Source: Hedera helix
Taxonomy: Eukaryota; Streptophyta; Magnoliopsida; Apiales; Araliaceae
DNA: 64,000 bases
Direction: 5' to 3'
Assembly: GCA_947179155.2 (NCBI GenBank)
Contig: OX359282.1
Location: 12,424,533 to 12,488,532, forward strand
The translations under genes were made by a program, and so were the position numbers. This document shows, piece after piece, positions 10,714 through 20,685 of this stretch. Under the pieces are notes generated by a model. The model saw nothing but the letters and a program-made list of their open reading frames with translations. It was not told where the DNA came from and searched no databases. Within the stretch, counting starts at the first letter, position 1, and each line of letters starts with the position of its first letter.

Positions 10714-10727
10714 TGGCATCAGAGCCA
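10714..10727 (+). other. Primer-binding site of C1
   Basis: TGGCATCAGAGCCA lies one base after the LTR. It is the initiator-Met tRNA complement with a single T-to-C change at the fourth base. Confidence 0.8.
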
Positions 10728-11109
10728 AACTTTATGCGAATTATTAATTGTTTTGATTCCATATGTGTATGGGTATGTGTTTAGAATAATTTATTGGGCA
10801 TAATTTTTGTTATATAAAATTATATTTTTTATTAAAAGATTTCAAATTATATAATGTATATATATATTATTACGGAAATTCATTATTTCGGATATGATGA
10901 GAATTGTTGATTCTGGGTCATGGAATATATATATATATACGTTCACAATTTCGGAAATCATAAAAGCAGAAAAGCATGCAAGCAAAATTTTTTTCCCGGT
11001 TTTGGTGAAACAAAAATTAAAGGCAGCAGCATTGTTTCGGTTAACAAAAGGAATAAAGTAGCCCCTTATTTTTCGGTAATAGAAAAACAGCCACTTTCCG
11101 GAATTGGTG

Positions 11110-11112
<3 letters not shown>
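10728..11112 (+). other. C1 non-coding leader, left of the viral insertion
   Basis: AT-rich leader without coding signal. TTTCGG recurs at 10886, 10949, 11035 and 11071, and again beyond the viral insert at 21487, 21543 and 21580. This ties the two flanks together as one original leader. Confidence 0.6.

Positions 11113-11159
<47 letters not shown>
11113..11159. repeat. (TA)n microsatellite, left border of the viral cluster
   Basis: Pure TA tract of about 47 bp. A second pure TA tract of about 64 bp (21389-21452) borders the other side. The viral cluster appears to have gone into one TA tract; endogenous caulimovirids are often reported within TA/AT dinucleotide repeats. Confidence 0.85.
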
Positions 11160-11160
<1 letters not shown>

Positions 11161-11939
11161 TAATGGGTGTGCAGATAGTGACCTTGACCTTGCAGAACAG
11201 GGGTTAACTACTCACAATTCATAACTATAAATAAATTATGCATGGTGCAAGGGGTAGTAGGAAAGGGACCTCACAGTTGAATAACTGAAATTATAACTAT
11301 AAGTATAATCCGACCATTTAGGCGGTAGAAATGCAGATGTAATTAATCTGGCCAACAGATGCCAGTCTAATATGATTACATAAAAATATTTACATACACG
11401 AAATGAAATACATAAACTGGAAAGTAAACAACAAGACAGAAGGACTCAGGAAAACAGAAGAGAAAACTTAAGATTAGTCAGAGAAGGAGCTCTGAGTCTT
11501 ACTAAGTTTTCAAAGGTTTCTGCCTAAGGCGGAGTCCCCTAACTCTGAATGCAAGCCTTCCTTTTATAGAGTAAGGAGAGAGCTGCGTACAATTACTGGG
11601 GAATCTTACTATTACAGATTGGCAATCACTTTAACAAAAGTAGAATGATTACAGACACGTTACTATTGCTGAACAGTAGACACTTTTGACTAAAACAGAC
11701 AACTTTTACTATTTGCTTTTACAAAAGTAGGAAAAGCCGGATTCTTTTGACTCGTCGTGCAAGGCAGGGGCCCGGAAGCATAGGATGCTTAAATGAGTGC
11801 GCGGGCACTGATGACTGGGGTCCACAGCATGTGGAAAGGAATCTGACTGTCGGCACAGGCCGGAGATATCTGACTGTCGGCACAGGCCGGAGATTACTGT
11901 GAGCTCACGGGAGCTGAATAGGAGCCATAGTAGTGATGA
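11160..11939 (-). promoter_or_regulatory. Pararetrovirus intergenic region with promoter
   Basis: The non-coding region after ORF2 holds a tandem 27-nt repeat (11841-11894), a TAGTAA/CTTTTAC-rich segment (about 11640-11760) and a TATA box TCTATAAAAG (11570-11561, minus) followed by GGAAGGC. Transcription should start near 11535 on the minus strand and run towards the (TA)n tract, then, in the circular genome, across the primer site into the leader. The layout matches the 35S-type promoter region of caulimovirids. I saw no convincing AATAAA. Confidence 0.65.
11841..11894 (-). repeat. Two 27-nt tandem repeats upstream of the viral promoter
   Basis: Two exact copies spaced 27 bp apart, starting at 11841 and 11868. 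They sit about 270 bp upstream of the TATA box, where caulimovirid promoters often carry enhancer repeats. The plus arm has a comparable pair of a different 31-nt unit (19397-19458). Confidence 0.8.
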
Positions 11940-13250
11940 CTAGGCAAAAGGATCCTGTGCATCCTGGAGGTCAGTGATGCCATAAGGGTCCTGGTTAACA
12001 GAAGCTTGGGATGACTTTGAGGAAGATGATGTATCCTCTTCATTGATAGTGTTAACTCTTTGTTGAATTGCTTTGGCTAGTAGATTTAGCTCTGCAGCAC
12101 TGTATTCTTTTACTCCTGCTAGAGTAGCAGCAACTGAGGAACTAGAACTGGAACCTTTAATTTTAGATTTGCTGGAGGAGCCAACATTTTCTATTTTAAC
12201 TGGAGTAATAGGAGTCGGAGGAAACTCCTTTTGAACTTGTTGGGAAATTCGATCAATGTCAAATTTATCCCACCATTTAATAAAGAAAATTCTGGTAACT
12301 GATGGAGGCTGAGATGAAGCAGGAAGGTTATACTGCCATTTCAAAATCCAAGGAATTTTGTACTTACTGGTAAAACGGAGCAGTACTGGGATACCTTCCA
12401 TTTTAGGGTTATATGGAGATTTGTTACTAAAATGATTTATCTGAGTACGAAGAGACTCAGGGATAACTTGTGTAGAAAGGCCATATCTGGACCACCAAAG
12501 GGTGAACCAAATCGGGATCTGACTTTTGAACTTGTGGTCGAACTGGAGAAACCAAGAATGATTGAAATTGGAGCCTTGGTGGAGAAAGATCTTATTCCAA
12601 GCCTCCATGTAATCAAAATAGCAGAAATAGTTACTAAAAGAAGATTCAAGACCTTCTTCAATAACTCTCATATCAGAAAGACGGTTGGAATATCTATGAT
12701 TCTCCCAATCCTCCCCCGAAATGATTTTCTTAATATAAAGAGAGTGAAAAATAATTTTTGAACTGTCAATTTTATCAAAAATTGGTTTAATATTGACAGA
12801 ATCAGTTTTTACTAAAATATTTTTATAATAAGTAAGAGTTTTATAAGGGGCTGGAGGTGCAAAATGCCAACCAGGAGGGAAAAACTGGGCAGCAAGTTTA
12901 ATTGGATCATTTTTGTCGTCCATGTAAGGCTCAACAAAGAAAAGGTTAACTTCATAATTTGGGATATATTGGGAAGAGGGTTTGAATTGACTGGGCTTTT
13001 GAATCTGGCTCGGGGCTTGGGATTCAAAAGGATCATATGGTTTGGGCTGACTAGCAAGGGCTGAACTATAGGGTTTAGGGATTTGGCCTAAAACCTGGAA
13101 TTGGGTGGTAGGAGGTCTAACTGTATAACTGGGATGAGGAATTGGAACCATAGTTCCCTTACCAGATTGTCCTGAAACAGGAGTTTTACTAGGCTGTCCG
13201 GAGACAGGAGCTTTTCCTCGATCACGTTTCTGTTTATCTCTCTCACTCAT
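11940..13250 (-). CDS. Pararetrovirus ORF2, unknown function (436 aa)
   Basis: Uninterrupted ORF whose ATG overlaps the ORF1 stop in an 8-nt overlap (13243-13250, ATGAGTGA), so it is probably expressed by termination-reinitiation or a related mechanism. The N-terminal ~105 residues are rich in Pro, Gln, Ser and Lys with near-repeats around 'PVSGQ'. The central part (about 150-345) is rich in Trp and aromatic residues, including WFTLWW and FFIKWWDKF. The C-terminal ~80 residues are Ser-rich with a short amphipathic stretch (AAELNLLAKAIQ). I recognise no enzyme motif. Florendovirus genomes have an ORF2 of unknown function at this place; assignment rests on position and style rather than a known domain. 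Confidence 0.8.
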   Translation of the reverse strand: MSERDKQKRDRGKAPVSGQPSKTPVSGQSGKGTMVPIPHPSYTVRPPTTQFQVLGQIPKPYSSALASQPKPYDPFESQAPSQIQKPSQFKPSSQYIPNYEVNLFFVEPYMDDKNDPIKLAAQFFPPGWHFAPPAPYKTLTYYKNILVKTDSVNIKPIFDKIDSSKIIFHSLYIKKIISGEDWENHRYSNRLSDMRVIEEGLESSFSNYFCYFDYMEAWNKIFLHQGSNFNHSWFLQFDHKFKSQIPIWFTLWWSRYGLSTQVIPESLRTQINHFSNKSPYNPKMEGIPVLLRFTSKYKIPWILKWQYNLPASSQPPSVTRIFFIKWWDKFDIDRISQQVQKEFPPTPITPVKIENVGSSSKSKIKGSSSSSSVAATLAGVKEYSAAELNLLAKAIQQRVNTINEEDTSSSSKSSQASVNQDPYGITDLQDAQDPFA

Positions 13251-16200
13251 TTTTGGTACCTGATTGGATAAATTCTCTAGTCAGAAAATCTGGGATAGAG
13301 TTTTGACTTCCTTTAATATATTCAATATCAAAATCAAAAATAGATAAAATAGCTTGCCATCTAGCAAAAATTTGTTTAGAGGCAATATTTTCAACATCTT
13401 TTTCTAAAACATATTTTGCAGATTTGCAGTCAATTTTGACTAAAAACTTTTGATTTAATAAATCACTTTGAAATTTATTAATGCATGAAACTAGAGATAA
13501 AATTTCTTTTTTAATAGTTGAATAGTTTAACTGGGTTGGATTCCAAGCATGAGAGTAAAAACAAACAAGTTGCTCAGAAGAAGTAAGAGTTAACTTTTGC
13601 TTGAGAATACCTCCGAAGCCAATTTCAGAGGCATCGGTTTCAACTATTTTGAAGGCAGTAGGGTTAGCTATTCCTAGACAGGGAAGAGTCTTAACATGCC
13701 TTTTTAATTCTTGGACAACAGAAGTATGAATATCTGTCCAAGGAAGAGGATTACTATTTAAGCGGTCAAAAAGAGGCTTGCAAATAATCCGCAGATTTTT
13801 ATAGAACTCACTAATATAATTTAGAGAGCCTAAAAATCGTTGAAGTTGATTTTTGTCAGAAATAACATCTGGGAATTTACTAGCAAATTGGATAGCTCTA
13901 TGAATGGGGTGAATATGACCATACTGGATATTAAGGCCAAGAAATTTTATTTGAGTTTGGAACAAACTATATTTTGACTGGGATAAAACTAATCCATTAG
14001 TTTGAATATTTTTAAAGAATGAATTCAAGTGTTTCCAATGTTCTTCAATAGAATTTGAGAAAATTAGAACATCATCAATATAAACAATTGCAAAATGACT
14101 AAATTGGTTCAAAATATCATTCATAATATTCTGAAATTCACTAGGAGCATTCTTAAGGCCAAATGGCATGACATTCCATTCATAGTGACCAAAAGGTGTA
14201 GTAAAGGCAGTCTTGTATCTATCTTCCTCATGAATCTGGATTTGCCAAAATCCACTCTTAAGGTCGAATTTACTAAAGACAACTGCATGACTTAATCTAC
14301 CAATTAAATCTCTTTTATTCGGTAATGGATACCTAATCCATTCCAAAACTTTATTTAAAGGTTTGTAATTAATAACAAGTCTGGGAACACCTCTTTCTAT
14401 CTCAGAATTTTTATTGACATAGAAAGCAGGGCAAGACCAAGGAGACTTACTTTTCCTAATTAATCCTTTAGCAAGTAAATCATCAATTTCTTGCTTACAG
14501 AATTCCATTAACTCATGATTCATTTGTATAGGTCTAGCCTTAGTAGGAATTAAATGTTCCTTAAATTCCTTAGCATAAGGTAGCCTAACAATATGCTTTT
14601 TCCTATGCCAAAAAGCATGAGGTAAATTGGAACAAACATTTTTATTTAAAAGATCCTGGAAATCTTTTATTTTCTTTTTGAGTTCAGGGGTTCGTAAACG
14701 TTCCTCAACTCTTTTATAATCTATTTCATTTTTTAAGTAACTTAAATGCTTGGTTTTATTATTTAAAATATTTAAATATTTAGTAATAGACTGTTCTTGA
14801 ATACACTGAAGGTCTCTCTCTTTAGGTTCAGTTATGAAGCTAAAGGTGACCTTTTGTCCAAGGTGATTACTTGACAATCCCTTGGTAGTAGTGGTAAATG
14901 GATATAATAAATATATAAATGGTAATCCTAAAATTATTTTGTCAGTCATGTTCCTGATTAAAACAAAAGATGTTTTAAAACAGACATTATCTTGACAAAT
15001 ATGAACTTTAGGTAATTTATATTTTATCTCCATTTGACTACCATTAGCGGAGCTAAGTCTTTCATTAGTCTTTGCATAAAACCTGGTAGGAATTAACCCT
15101 TCTTGAATACAGTTCAAATCAGCACCTGTATCAACAAGAGCGGGAAGTTCCAAAATAAAGGTTTTATTAATAACTAAGGTTATATTAATATACCATTTTT
15201 GGATAGTAATATCTTTTAAAATTTTTAAAGAATTACCTTGATCAATTAGTTCAAACTGGCTATTTGAAGTTTCAGCTTTATCCTTATCAGAAGAATGGGA
15301 TTCATTTTCCGAAGGGATATCAGCTTCTTTTTCATCACTACTGCTATTAACAACAATAGTTTTTTCAATTTTAATTTTTTCAATTTCTTGTTTTAACAAA
15401 GAAATTTCTTTCTTCATGTTTTTTACTTCAGCATGTAACTCTGGTAAAGTAATTTCTTTAACAGGGTTCTTAAATCTTTCAAGAGTTTTATTAAGGCTAA
15501 AAACAGGCTTTTCTTTAACCTTATTAAGCTTATCAGCAGGGTTATCTTTTATCAATAAATCTTTTAATTGTTTAGTATATCTTTTCTTTAATTTAGGGTC
15601 AGTAATTTTACCTATTAATTCAATTAGTAAGTTTTGTTCTTCCTCATTAGCCGTAAGAACATTGACTTTGTTAATAACATTAAGTTTTTTATTACAGCAA
15701 CTATCCACACATCCAAGGGTGACATCTGGATTATCACTGCTACTAGAATTATCAGAGGAATCAGAAAATGTATCATCATAGTTATTCTCACTAGAATGAT
15801 TTTCTATTCTCATTAATTCTAGAATTTGTTCAGTATCTTCATCAGTAATTTTTAACTGTTTAAGTTTTTCTTTTACTTTGCATTCATTTTTATAATGACC
15901 AGGCTTACCACAGTTGTGACAAACAACTTTACTTTTATCAAATTTTTTGTAACTTTTCTTCTTAGGGTTATAAGAGGGTTTTTTATAAGCTTTTTTCTTA
16001 TAAGGTGACTGTTTTTTATAATAATCATCTTTGTTATTATAACTTTTATGTTTTCTTCTAGGTTTATAATTATCTTTTTTATAGTGCTTAATATGTTTTC
16101 TTCTAGAAGGGGCAACAGGCGGCAAACCATATTGTTCACAGAATGTTCCCAATTCATATTTAGCTTTGTTTTTATCTTTATTAGCTTGTTTACTAAGTTT

Positions 16201-18735
16201 AAAATCAATACACATTTTTAAACCAGTTTTTTGAATTTGACTAACAATATCACCATAGGTTAAATTATCATAATCAATAAAACCTAAGGTTTTAGATAAT
16301 TCTTCTCTGATTTTATGTGCAAATAAACTAGGTAAACCATTTATGAATTTTTCTTTCCAAAATGATTTATCACTATCTTCACGCATCATAACTTTATTAA
16401 TAAACACATCCTTGTACCAAGGAAAGTCACTTAAGGTAGGGCAATTAAGGTTACTAAGTTGGTCATGGATCCTATCAGTAATGTTGCTAGGAGTTCCAAT
16501 AAAATGCTTTATTATTGTAAAAATAAGAGTATTGACACCATCAGGGGGTCCAATACCTAAGACTTCATTAACTATTGGATTACCATCATTATCCACTTGG
16601 ATAGCATGAATTATAGAATGCTTAGAAGTTTCAGTAAGATGATTCTCCCACCAACTTCTAAGTGTTCCAGTAAATCCAGAAGCTAATAACTCAACAATAT
16701 CAGCTTGACGTATTTCAGGGAAATTAGTTAAGTAACTGTTTGCAACCATAGACATATGATTTAATTTATTTAAAATTTGTTGCTCACTAAAACCATCAAT
16801 ATTCCATTCATAAATCTTATTAGCAGAAACAGAAAATTGATTATCTAGATTCCTTTCTTCAAACTGTAAGTCTGGAGGGGTTGGTCTAGTATACCAATTT
16901 TTTGTAGTACTAGTAGGATTTGGAGTTTTAAAGGTTAGTTTACTAAACTGATTAATTGTTTCATCAAGTCCAGAATCATCAGATGATGTATCTGATTGAC
17001 TTTGAGTTTGAGTTTGGTCAATCACAGCTAACATTCTAGTTTCACTAGTTTCTGGCTTATCAAGTTTTTTGATAAGTTTGTCAATGGTTTTAGCAAGTTC
17101 TTTGTCAGAGGTAGGTAAACTTAATCCTACTCTCCTCTCAGGGAGACTAAGTAAAGGCTTTTCAGGTTTACTTAGTTGGGTATTTAATTTTTCATCAAAT
17201 TTTTCTTCAATTTTATCTAACTGTTTACCTATAGAAGCAAGGTACTGGTTAGTAAAATTATTTTGTTCGATAATTCTCTTGTTAGTGCCATCTGCTTCCT
17301 TAAAAGGACTAGCAGTAACATGAGCATCTTTTATTGTGATAATTATTGACTCAAGAGGAGGGTGGCTAGAAGAAATAGTGGATTTATCCTCTTTAGTCCA
17401 CTTATGCTTAGTTATAACATTACACTTTCCATAATATTTATCATACCATGAATAGAATGTAATATTTATTTTTTCTTTAGTTACAAATCTTCTCCATTTT
17501 TTAACTATTTTTTCCCTTTCTTGCTCATTGTGGTTAGCACGAAAAAGATGTCTTTTAGGCTTATTTTCTTTGGAATTAAAATCATTAATCAAATATTGAT
17601 CATTTATTTTAAATTCTTTTTTAATAACTCTAAGTTGATGATGGACTGGTTTAGGTCCAAAATCAGACTGAGTAGGAGATAAATTCTGGGATTCATCATC
17701 CTCAGGTTGATTAACTGGTTCAAACTTATCATAACAAGGATGACTTGTTTGACCTTCAGTATAAATTCCTTTTAATTTGACATCGGATAAATTAGTCTTT
17801 CCTAACAGATCAGAATCTTTTCTGCTGTGGTTAGAAGACTGACTGGTAATGTCTTCAATAATTAGTGGACGTCTAAGTCTTGAATCATCAAAGCTTATTC
17901 TGACAGTACCATCTAAATACTGCTTAACATTATCAAAGTTAATAACTTCATTAATTACCGGTTTTTGGGGTACCTCGTTATCTAATATCCATTGACTCGG
18001 AAGAGTCACATCTTTCCAAAGAAGAGTCTTTGGAACTTGAATATTAGCATCACTGGTACTACTTTGAATTAAAATAGTTTTATCTTTTGGACTTTTACTT
18101 AAAGCTTTTACATTTAAATTAGTTTTCATTGTTTTATAGTAAATTCTGTATATTAAAGCTAAAGCTTGAGATCCTTCAATCATCTGAGTAATCTCACCAG
18201 CAGTTTTAATATTCAGAGTTAAAGCTTTTATTAAATGAGGGTCACTTAGGCTTAATGTAAAATCTGGAAAGCAATTAAAATGGACGGGTCCATTGTGCAA
18301 ACTAGATTCCATTATTCCTAAGATACTAGGATGAAAGTTTAAGTATCTAGCATCTCTAAGACACAACAAGATACTTGAATTTATTCCTTTAATACTTAAA
18401 GGGTTAACAGCAACTTGAATTAATCCGATATGGATAAAGTTGTACCCTTTTCTTCGTTGTTTGTTGATGACTTCTGTAGTGAGCAAACTACAAGTTTCAT
18501 GATCTTTATTAATAGCATAAATTTTTTCAACAGTTTTAACACTATAGTCTGACTTGAAATTATCTAAAAAGGTAGACTGATAAATTTCTTTGGGAGAAAT
18601 ACTGGGGATATTCCAGTTTCCCAAATCTTGACTAAGGTTTTCATAACTATGTTCTTCTTGGTTCACTATGTCCGGAATAGAAGATAAAGAAGATCTAGAA
18701 CTGACTGAAGAATTAGATCTGAATAAACGATTCAT
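13243..18735 (-). CDS. Pararetrovirus ORF1 polyprotein: movement, coat, protease, RT, RNase H (1830 aa)
   Basis: Uninterrupted polyprotein of a reverse-transcribing plant DNA virus. Domains in order: Ser-rich N-terminus; 30K-type movement protein core (about residues 70-240, with LCLRDARYL at about 124); linker; coat-protein region (about 640-935); zinc knuckle CHNCGKPGHYKNEC (939-952) inside a Lys-rich basic stretch; retropepsin with VDTGAD (Asp1202-Thr-Gly1204); reverse transcriptase with YIDD (1552-1555); RNase H with TDAS (Asp1701). All motifs that I can check are intact and there is no internal stop. The start is the first ATG of the frame, 520 nt after the primer site. Length and order fit florendovirus ORF1. 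As an integrated copy it is presumably silent or expressed only from its own upstream promoter region. Confidence 0.9.
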   Translation of the reverse strand: MNRLFRSNSSVSSRSSLSSIPDIVNQEEHSYENLSQDLGNWNIPSISPKEIYQSTFLDNFKSDYSVKTVEKIYAINKDHETCSLLTTEVINKQRRKGYNFIHIGLIQVAVNPLSIKGINSSILLCLRDARYLNFHPSILGIMESSLHNGPVHFNCFPDFTLSLSDPHLIKALTLNIKTAGEITQMIEGSQALALIYRIYYKTMKTNLNVKALSKSPKDKTILIQSSTSDANIQVPKTLLWKDVTLPSQWILDNEVPQKPVINEVINFDNVKQYLDGTVRISFDDSRLRRPLIIEDITSQSSNHSRKDSDLLGKTNLSDVKLKGIYTEGQTSHPCYDKFEPVNQPEDDESQNLSPTQSDFGPKPVHHQLRVIKKEFKINDQYLINDFNSKENKPKRHLFRANHNEQEREKIVKKWRRFVTKEKINITFYSWYDKYYGKCNVITKHKWTKEDKSTISSSHPPLESIIITIKDAHVTASPFKEADGTNKRIIEQNNFTNQYLASIGKQLDKIEEKFDEKLNTQLSKPEKPLLSLPERRVGLSLPTSDKELAKTIDKLIKKLDKPETSETRMLAVIDQTQTQSQSDTSSDDSGLDETINQFSKLTFKTPNPTSTTKNWYTRPTPPDLQFEERNLDNQFSVSANKIYEWNIDGFSEQQILNKLNHMSMVANSYLTNFPEIRQADIVELLASGFTGTLRSWWENHLTETSKHSIIHAIQVDNDGNPIVNEVLGIGPPDGVNTLIFTIIKHFIGTPSNITDRIHDQLSNLNCPTLSDFPWYKDVFINKVMMREDSDKSFWKEKFINGLPSLFAHKIREELSKTLGFIDYDNLTYGDIVSQIQKTGLKMCIDFKLSKQANKDKNKAKYELGTFCEQYGLPPVAPSRRKHIKHYKKDNYKPRRKHKSYNNKDDYYKKQSPYKKKAYKKPSYNPKKKSYKKFDKSKVVCHNCGKPGHYKNECKVKEKLKQLKITDEDTEQILELMRIENHSSENNYDDTFSDSSDNSSSSDNPDVTLGCVDSCCNKKLNVINKVNVLTANEEEQNLLIELIGKITDPKLKKRYTKQLKDLLIKDNPADKLNKVKEKPVFSLNKTLERFKNPVKEITLPELHAEVKNMKKEISLLKQEIEKIKIEKTIVVNSSSDEKEADIPSENESHSSDKDKAETSNSQFELIDQGNSLKILKDITIQKWYINITLVINKTFILELPALVDTGADLNCIQEGLIPTRFYAKTNERLSSANGSQMEIKYKLPKVHICQDNVCFKTSFVLIRNMTDKIILGLPFIYLLYPFTTTTKGLSSNHLGQKVTFSFITEPKERDLQCIQEQSITKYLNILNNKTKHLSYLKNEIDYKRVEERLRTPELKKKIKDFQDLLNKNVCSNLPHAFWHRKKHIVRLPYAKEFKEHLIPTKARPIQMNHELMEFCKQEIDDLLAKGLIRKSKSPWSCPAFYVNKNSEIERGVPRLVINYKPLNKVLEWIRYPLPNKRDLIGRLSHAVVFSKFDLKSGFWQIQIHEEDRYKTAFTTPFGHYEWNVMPFGLKNAPSEFQNIMNDILNQFSHFAIVYIDDVLIFSNSIEEHWKHLNSFFKNIQTNGLVLSQSKYSLFQTQIKFLGLNIQYGHIHPIHRAIQFASKFPDVISDKNQLQRFLGSLNYISEFYKNLRIICKPLFDRLNSNPLPWTDIHTSVVQELKRHVKTLPCLGIANPTAFKIVETDASEIGFGGILKQKLTLTSSEQLVCFYSHAWNPTQLNYSTIKKEILSLVSCINKFQSDLLNQKFLVKIDCKSAKYVLEKDVENIASKQIFARWQAILSIFDFDIEYIKGSQNSIPDFLTREFIQSGTKNE

Positions 18736-19238
18736 AATAATTTTTGAATAATTTTTGAAAAACCCATTCTACAAGGCCGGTCTTCTATTCTGCACAAGGA
18801 GGATTGATAGAAATCCGAGATACTAAATCCTGAGTTGAGGGATTTAGGAGCCACAAAGGTGGATTCTCGTTGCATGTGATACTTCAAAAGAAGCCACTGC
18901 TAAAATAAAAGGAATAGAGAACAAGAAATGAACATGTACTAATTAGTAGAATGAAATAACAATCATATACAAACATATCCATGGCTTTACTTATCTGCTG
19001 TTACCTACTATGTCTAAGATACAGACCCACTTACATATGTAGACACAGACCGTAGTGATCATTCCTGTAATTGCAGAATCACTGCTCAATCCAAGAGACT
19101 TACGACTGCTTCGGAAAACATCAAGGTGGTCTACTGTAAGGAAGGTGATCAAAGGATAGAGGAACAGACGTAGATAGTAGAAGCATAGATACATACATAT
19201 GAATAGCAAATCAAAACACTGATAGCACATAAACATAA
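18736..19238 (-). other. Pararetrovirus leader between primer site and ORF1
   Basis: About 500 nt of non-coding leader on the minus strand. It includes an 81-codon reading frame (19236-18991) that opens just after the primer site, is hydrophobic at its start and Cys-rich, and ends 255 nt before ORF1. Caulimovirid leaders usually carry short upstream ORFs used in ribosome shunting. I cannot tell whether this one is translated. Confidence 0.5.
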
Positions 19239-19254
19239 CCTGGCTCTGATACCA
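19239..19254 (-). other. Primer-binding site of the minus-strand pararetrovirus
   Basis: On the minus strand TGGTATCAGAGCCAGG, complementary to the 3' end of initiator-Met tRNA, the standard primer of caulimovirids. It defines nucleotide 1 of the viral genome and lies two bases from the start of the plus-arm repeat. Confidence 0.85.
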
Positions 19255-19256
19255 AG

Positions 19257-19957
19257 ATCAACCTGGATAAAAATTCCGCAGCGGAATGGTATGGGGGAGA
19301 TGGTGATCTATCTGAGAAGAAGATCAACAGAACCCTCCGGCACTGAAGGAGCCGGACCAGAAGGACAGAAGGAGTCGGACCTCCAGTCAGACGACTTGGC
19401 CCCACGGGCCCCGCAGTCATCATCAGCTGGCCCCACGGGCCCCGCAGTCATCATCAGATGCGCATGCATCTGACAAAGTCACCAGACAGCATAAAGCAAA
19501 AGCAGATGTTGTCCCCCAGTCAATCAGCATAAAGTAAAGTTAAAGGAATCTACTTTTAACTTTTACTTTTGCTTTTACTTTTACTTTCACTTTAGTAAAT
19601 GTAAAATGTTTCTTACTTTAGTAAATTACTTTTACTTTGTACTTTTACTCCAGTAAATGTAATAGTGAATCCTGTGTGATTCAATAGTAATTTACTTTTC
19701 AGTTTTCTATTTAAACGAACTCAAGTGTTAGAGTTCTTTAGGTTTTGTTCTAGCAGAACAGCCTCACTAGGAGGTTCGCTCTGCCTTCTCTCTACCTTCT
19801 CTCTCTAGTAAACGAAGAAGAAGCTTGTTGCTTCCTTCTTCTAGAAAGATGAAGCAGAAGTCTTCCATACTTCTGTCTTCCATTTATCTTGTAAACCTTC
19901 CACCAATGTATATATATAAAGAAAGAAGAATCATTTGATTACACTGGTCATCTTCTT
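19257..19957 (+). repeat. 701-bp direct repeat, copy A
   Basis: Starts ATCAACCTGG and ends TCATCTTCTT. It contains two 31-nt tandem repeats (19397-19458), a perfect 7-bp-stem hairpin CAGATGC/GCATCTG (19455-19472), the TATA-like CTATTTAAACG and a second TA-rich box (about 19909-19920). Copy B is the same except for one G-to-A difference near 21189. Confidence 0.9.
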
Positions 19958-20012
19958 ATTTATTTCTTTACTCTGTTTAAATTTTTTAATTTAAACTTCA
20001 CGCGCTGTCATA

Positions 20013-20030
20013 TGGTATCAGAGCCACCGG
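20013..20030 (+). other. Primer-binding site of the plus-strand arm
   Basis: TGGTATCAGAGCCACCGG, an initiator-Met tRNA complement in the opposite orientation to that at 19239-19254. Two divergent primer sites 760 bp apart show that two reverse-transcribing units were joined head to head. Confidence 0.8.
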
Positions 20031-20685
20031 TTGGTTCTTGGTGCTATTGGTGGTTCCCGGTCAAAAACAGTACATAAAGTTAGATCTGTGATCGGTCGGA
20101 ACAGTATTTGTTCTTGTTAAGGTCTTTACCTGTTCTCCGTCTTTTCAACCCCGTGTCGCGATTCTTTGGCGTCACGACGGTCACCTGATGTCTTTTGGTG
20201 TTAGTACCACTGAAGTTCATTTTTGGTCCGCCCAAGTTGTTAGTGTCACCCTGGTCGTAGCCATCAGAGCCGTTGTAAGTCTCAGAGTGGAGCAGTGTAG
20301 GCTAAGGCGTTTAACCATGGGTCTGAATCAGATTAGGGTATGTGTCCAAAAAATCAGTATGGGTTATCACCAGTCTTCAAAAGGTCTGTATCGTCTAGCG
20401 ATTGAGTCGTAGGGTTGATGGGTCTTAGTTGAACAAGTTTTGATTTGAGTCAAGTTCATTACAGTTCTGGCAGTAAACAGCTAAAACTAGTTTACTGATT
20501 AGATCGAGTCCATCGTTTAGCTCAGGCGTCAACCGTGTGATCCCTTGTATCAGACACAGTCTGATTTTATTTTATAAATTCTTTTCAGAATTACTGAAAT
20601 TTTTCTGTTGATGACCAGTTTTTCGGTGAAAAAATTTCTTCCTCTTCTTTTCAAATTATATCTAATTTTGTGGCGGAAGGGAATT

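Larger units (their letters stand above)
11160..19256 (-). mobile_element. Endogenous pararetrovirus, florendovirus-like, full-length minus-strand copy
   Basis: Reading the minus strand: primer site (19254-19239), leader with a small ORF, ORF1 (18735-13243), ORF2 (13250-11940), intergenic region with promoter (11939-11160). The two-ORF plan (ORF1 fusing movement, coat, protease, reverse transcriptase and RNase H; ORF2 of unknown role) fits Florendovirus of Caulimoviridae. There are no LTRs and no integrase. Total about 8.1 kb, starting within two bases of nucleotide 1 (the primer site). Both ORFs are uninterrupted, so the integration is recent or the copy well preserved. I cannot judge whether it is infectious. 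Confidence 0.8.

Noticed and set aside
19257..20030. Copy A as the 5' LTR of the minus-strand pararetrovirus
   Set aside because: The minus primer site is adjacent, but no matching copy follows ORF2, the repeat lacks TG/CA ends in that sense, and its promoter faces the plus strand.
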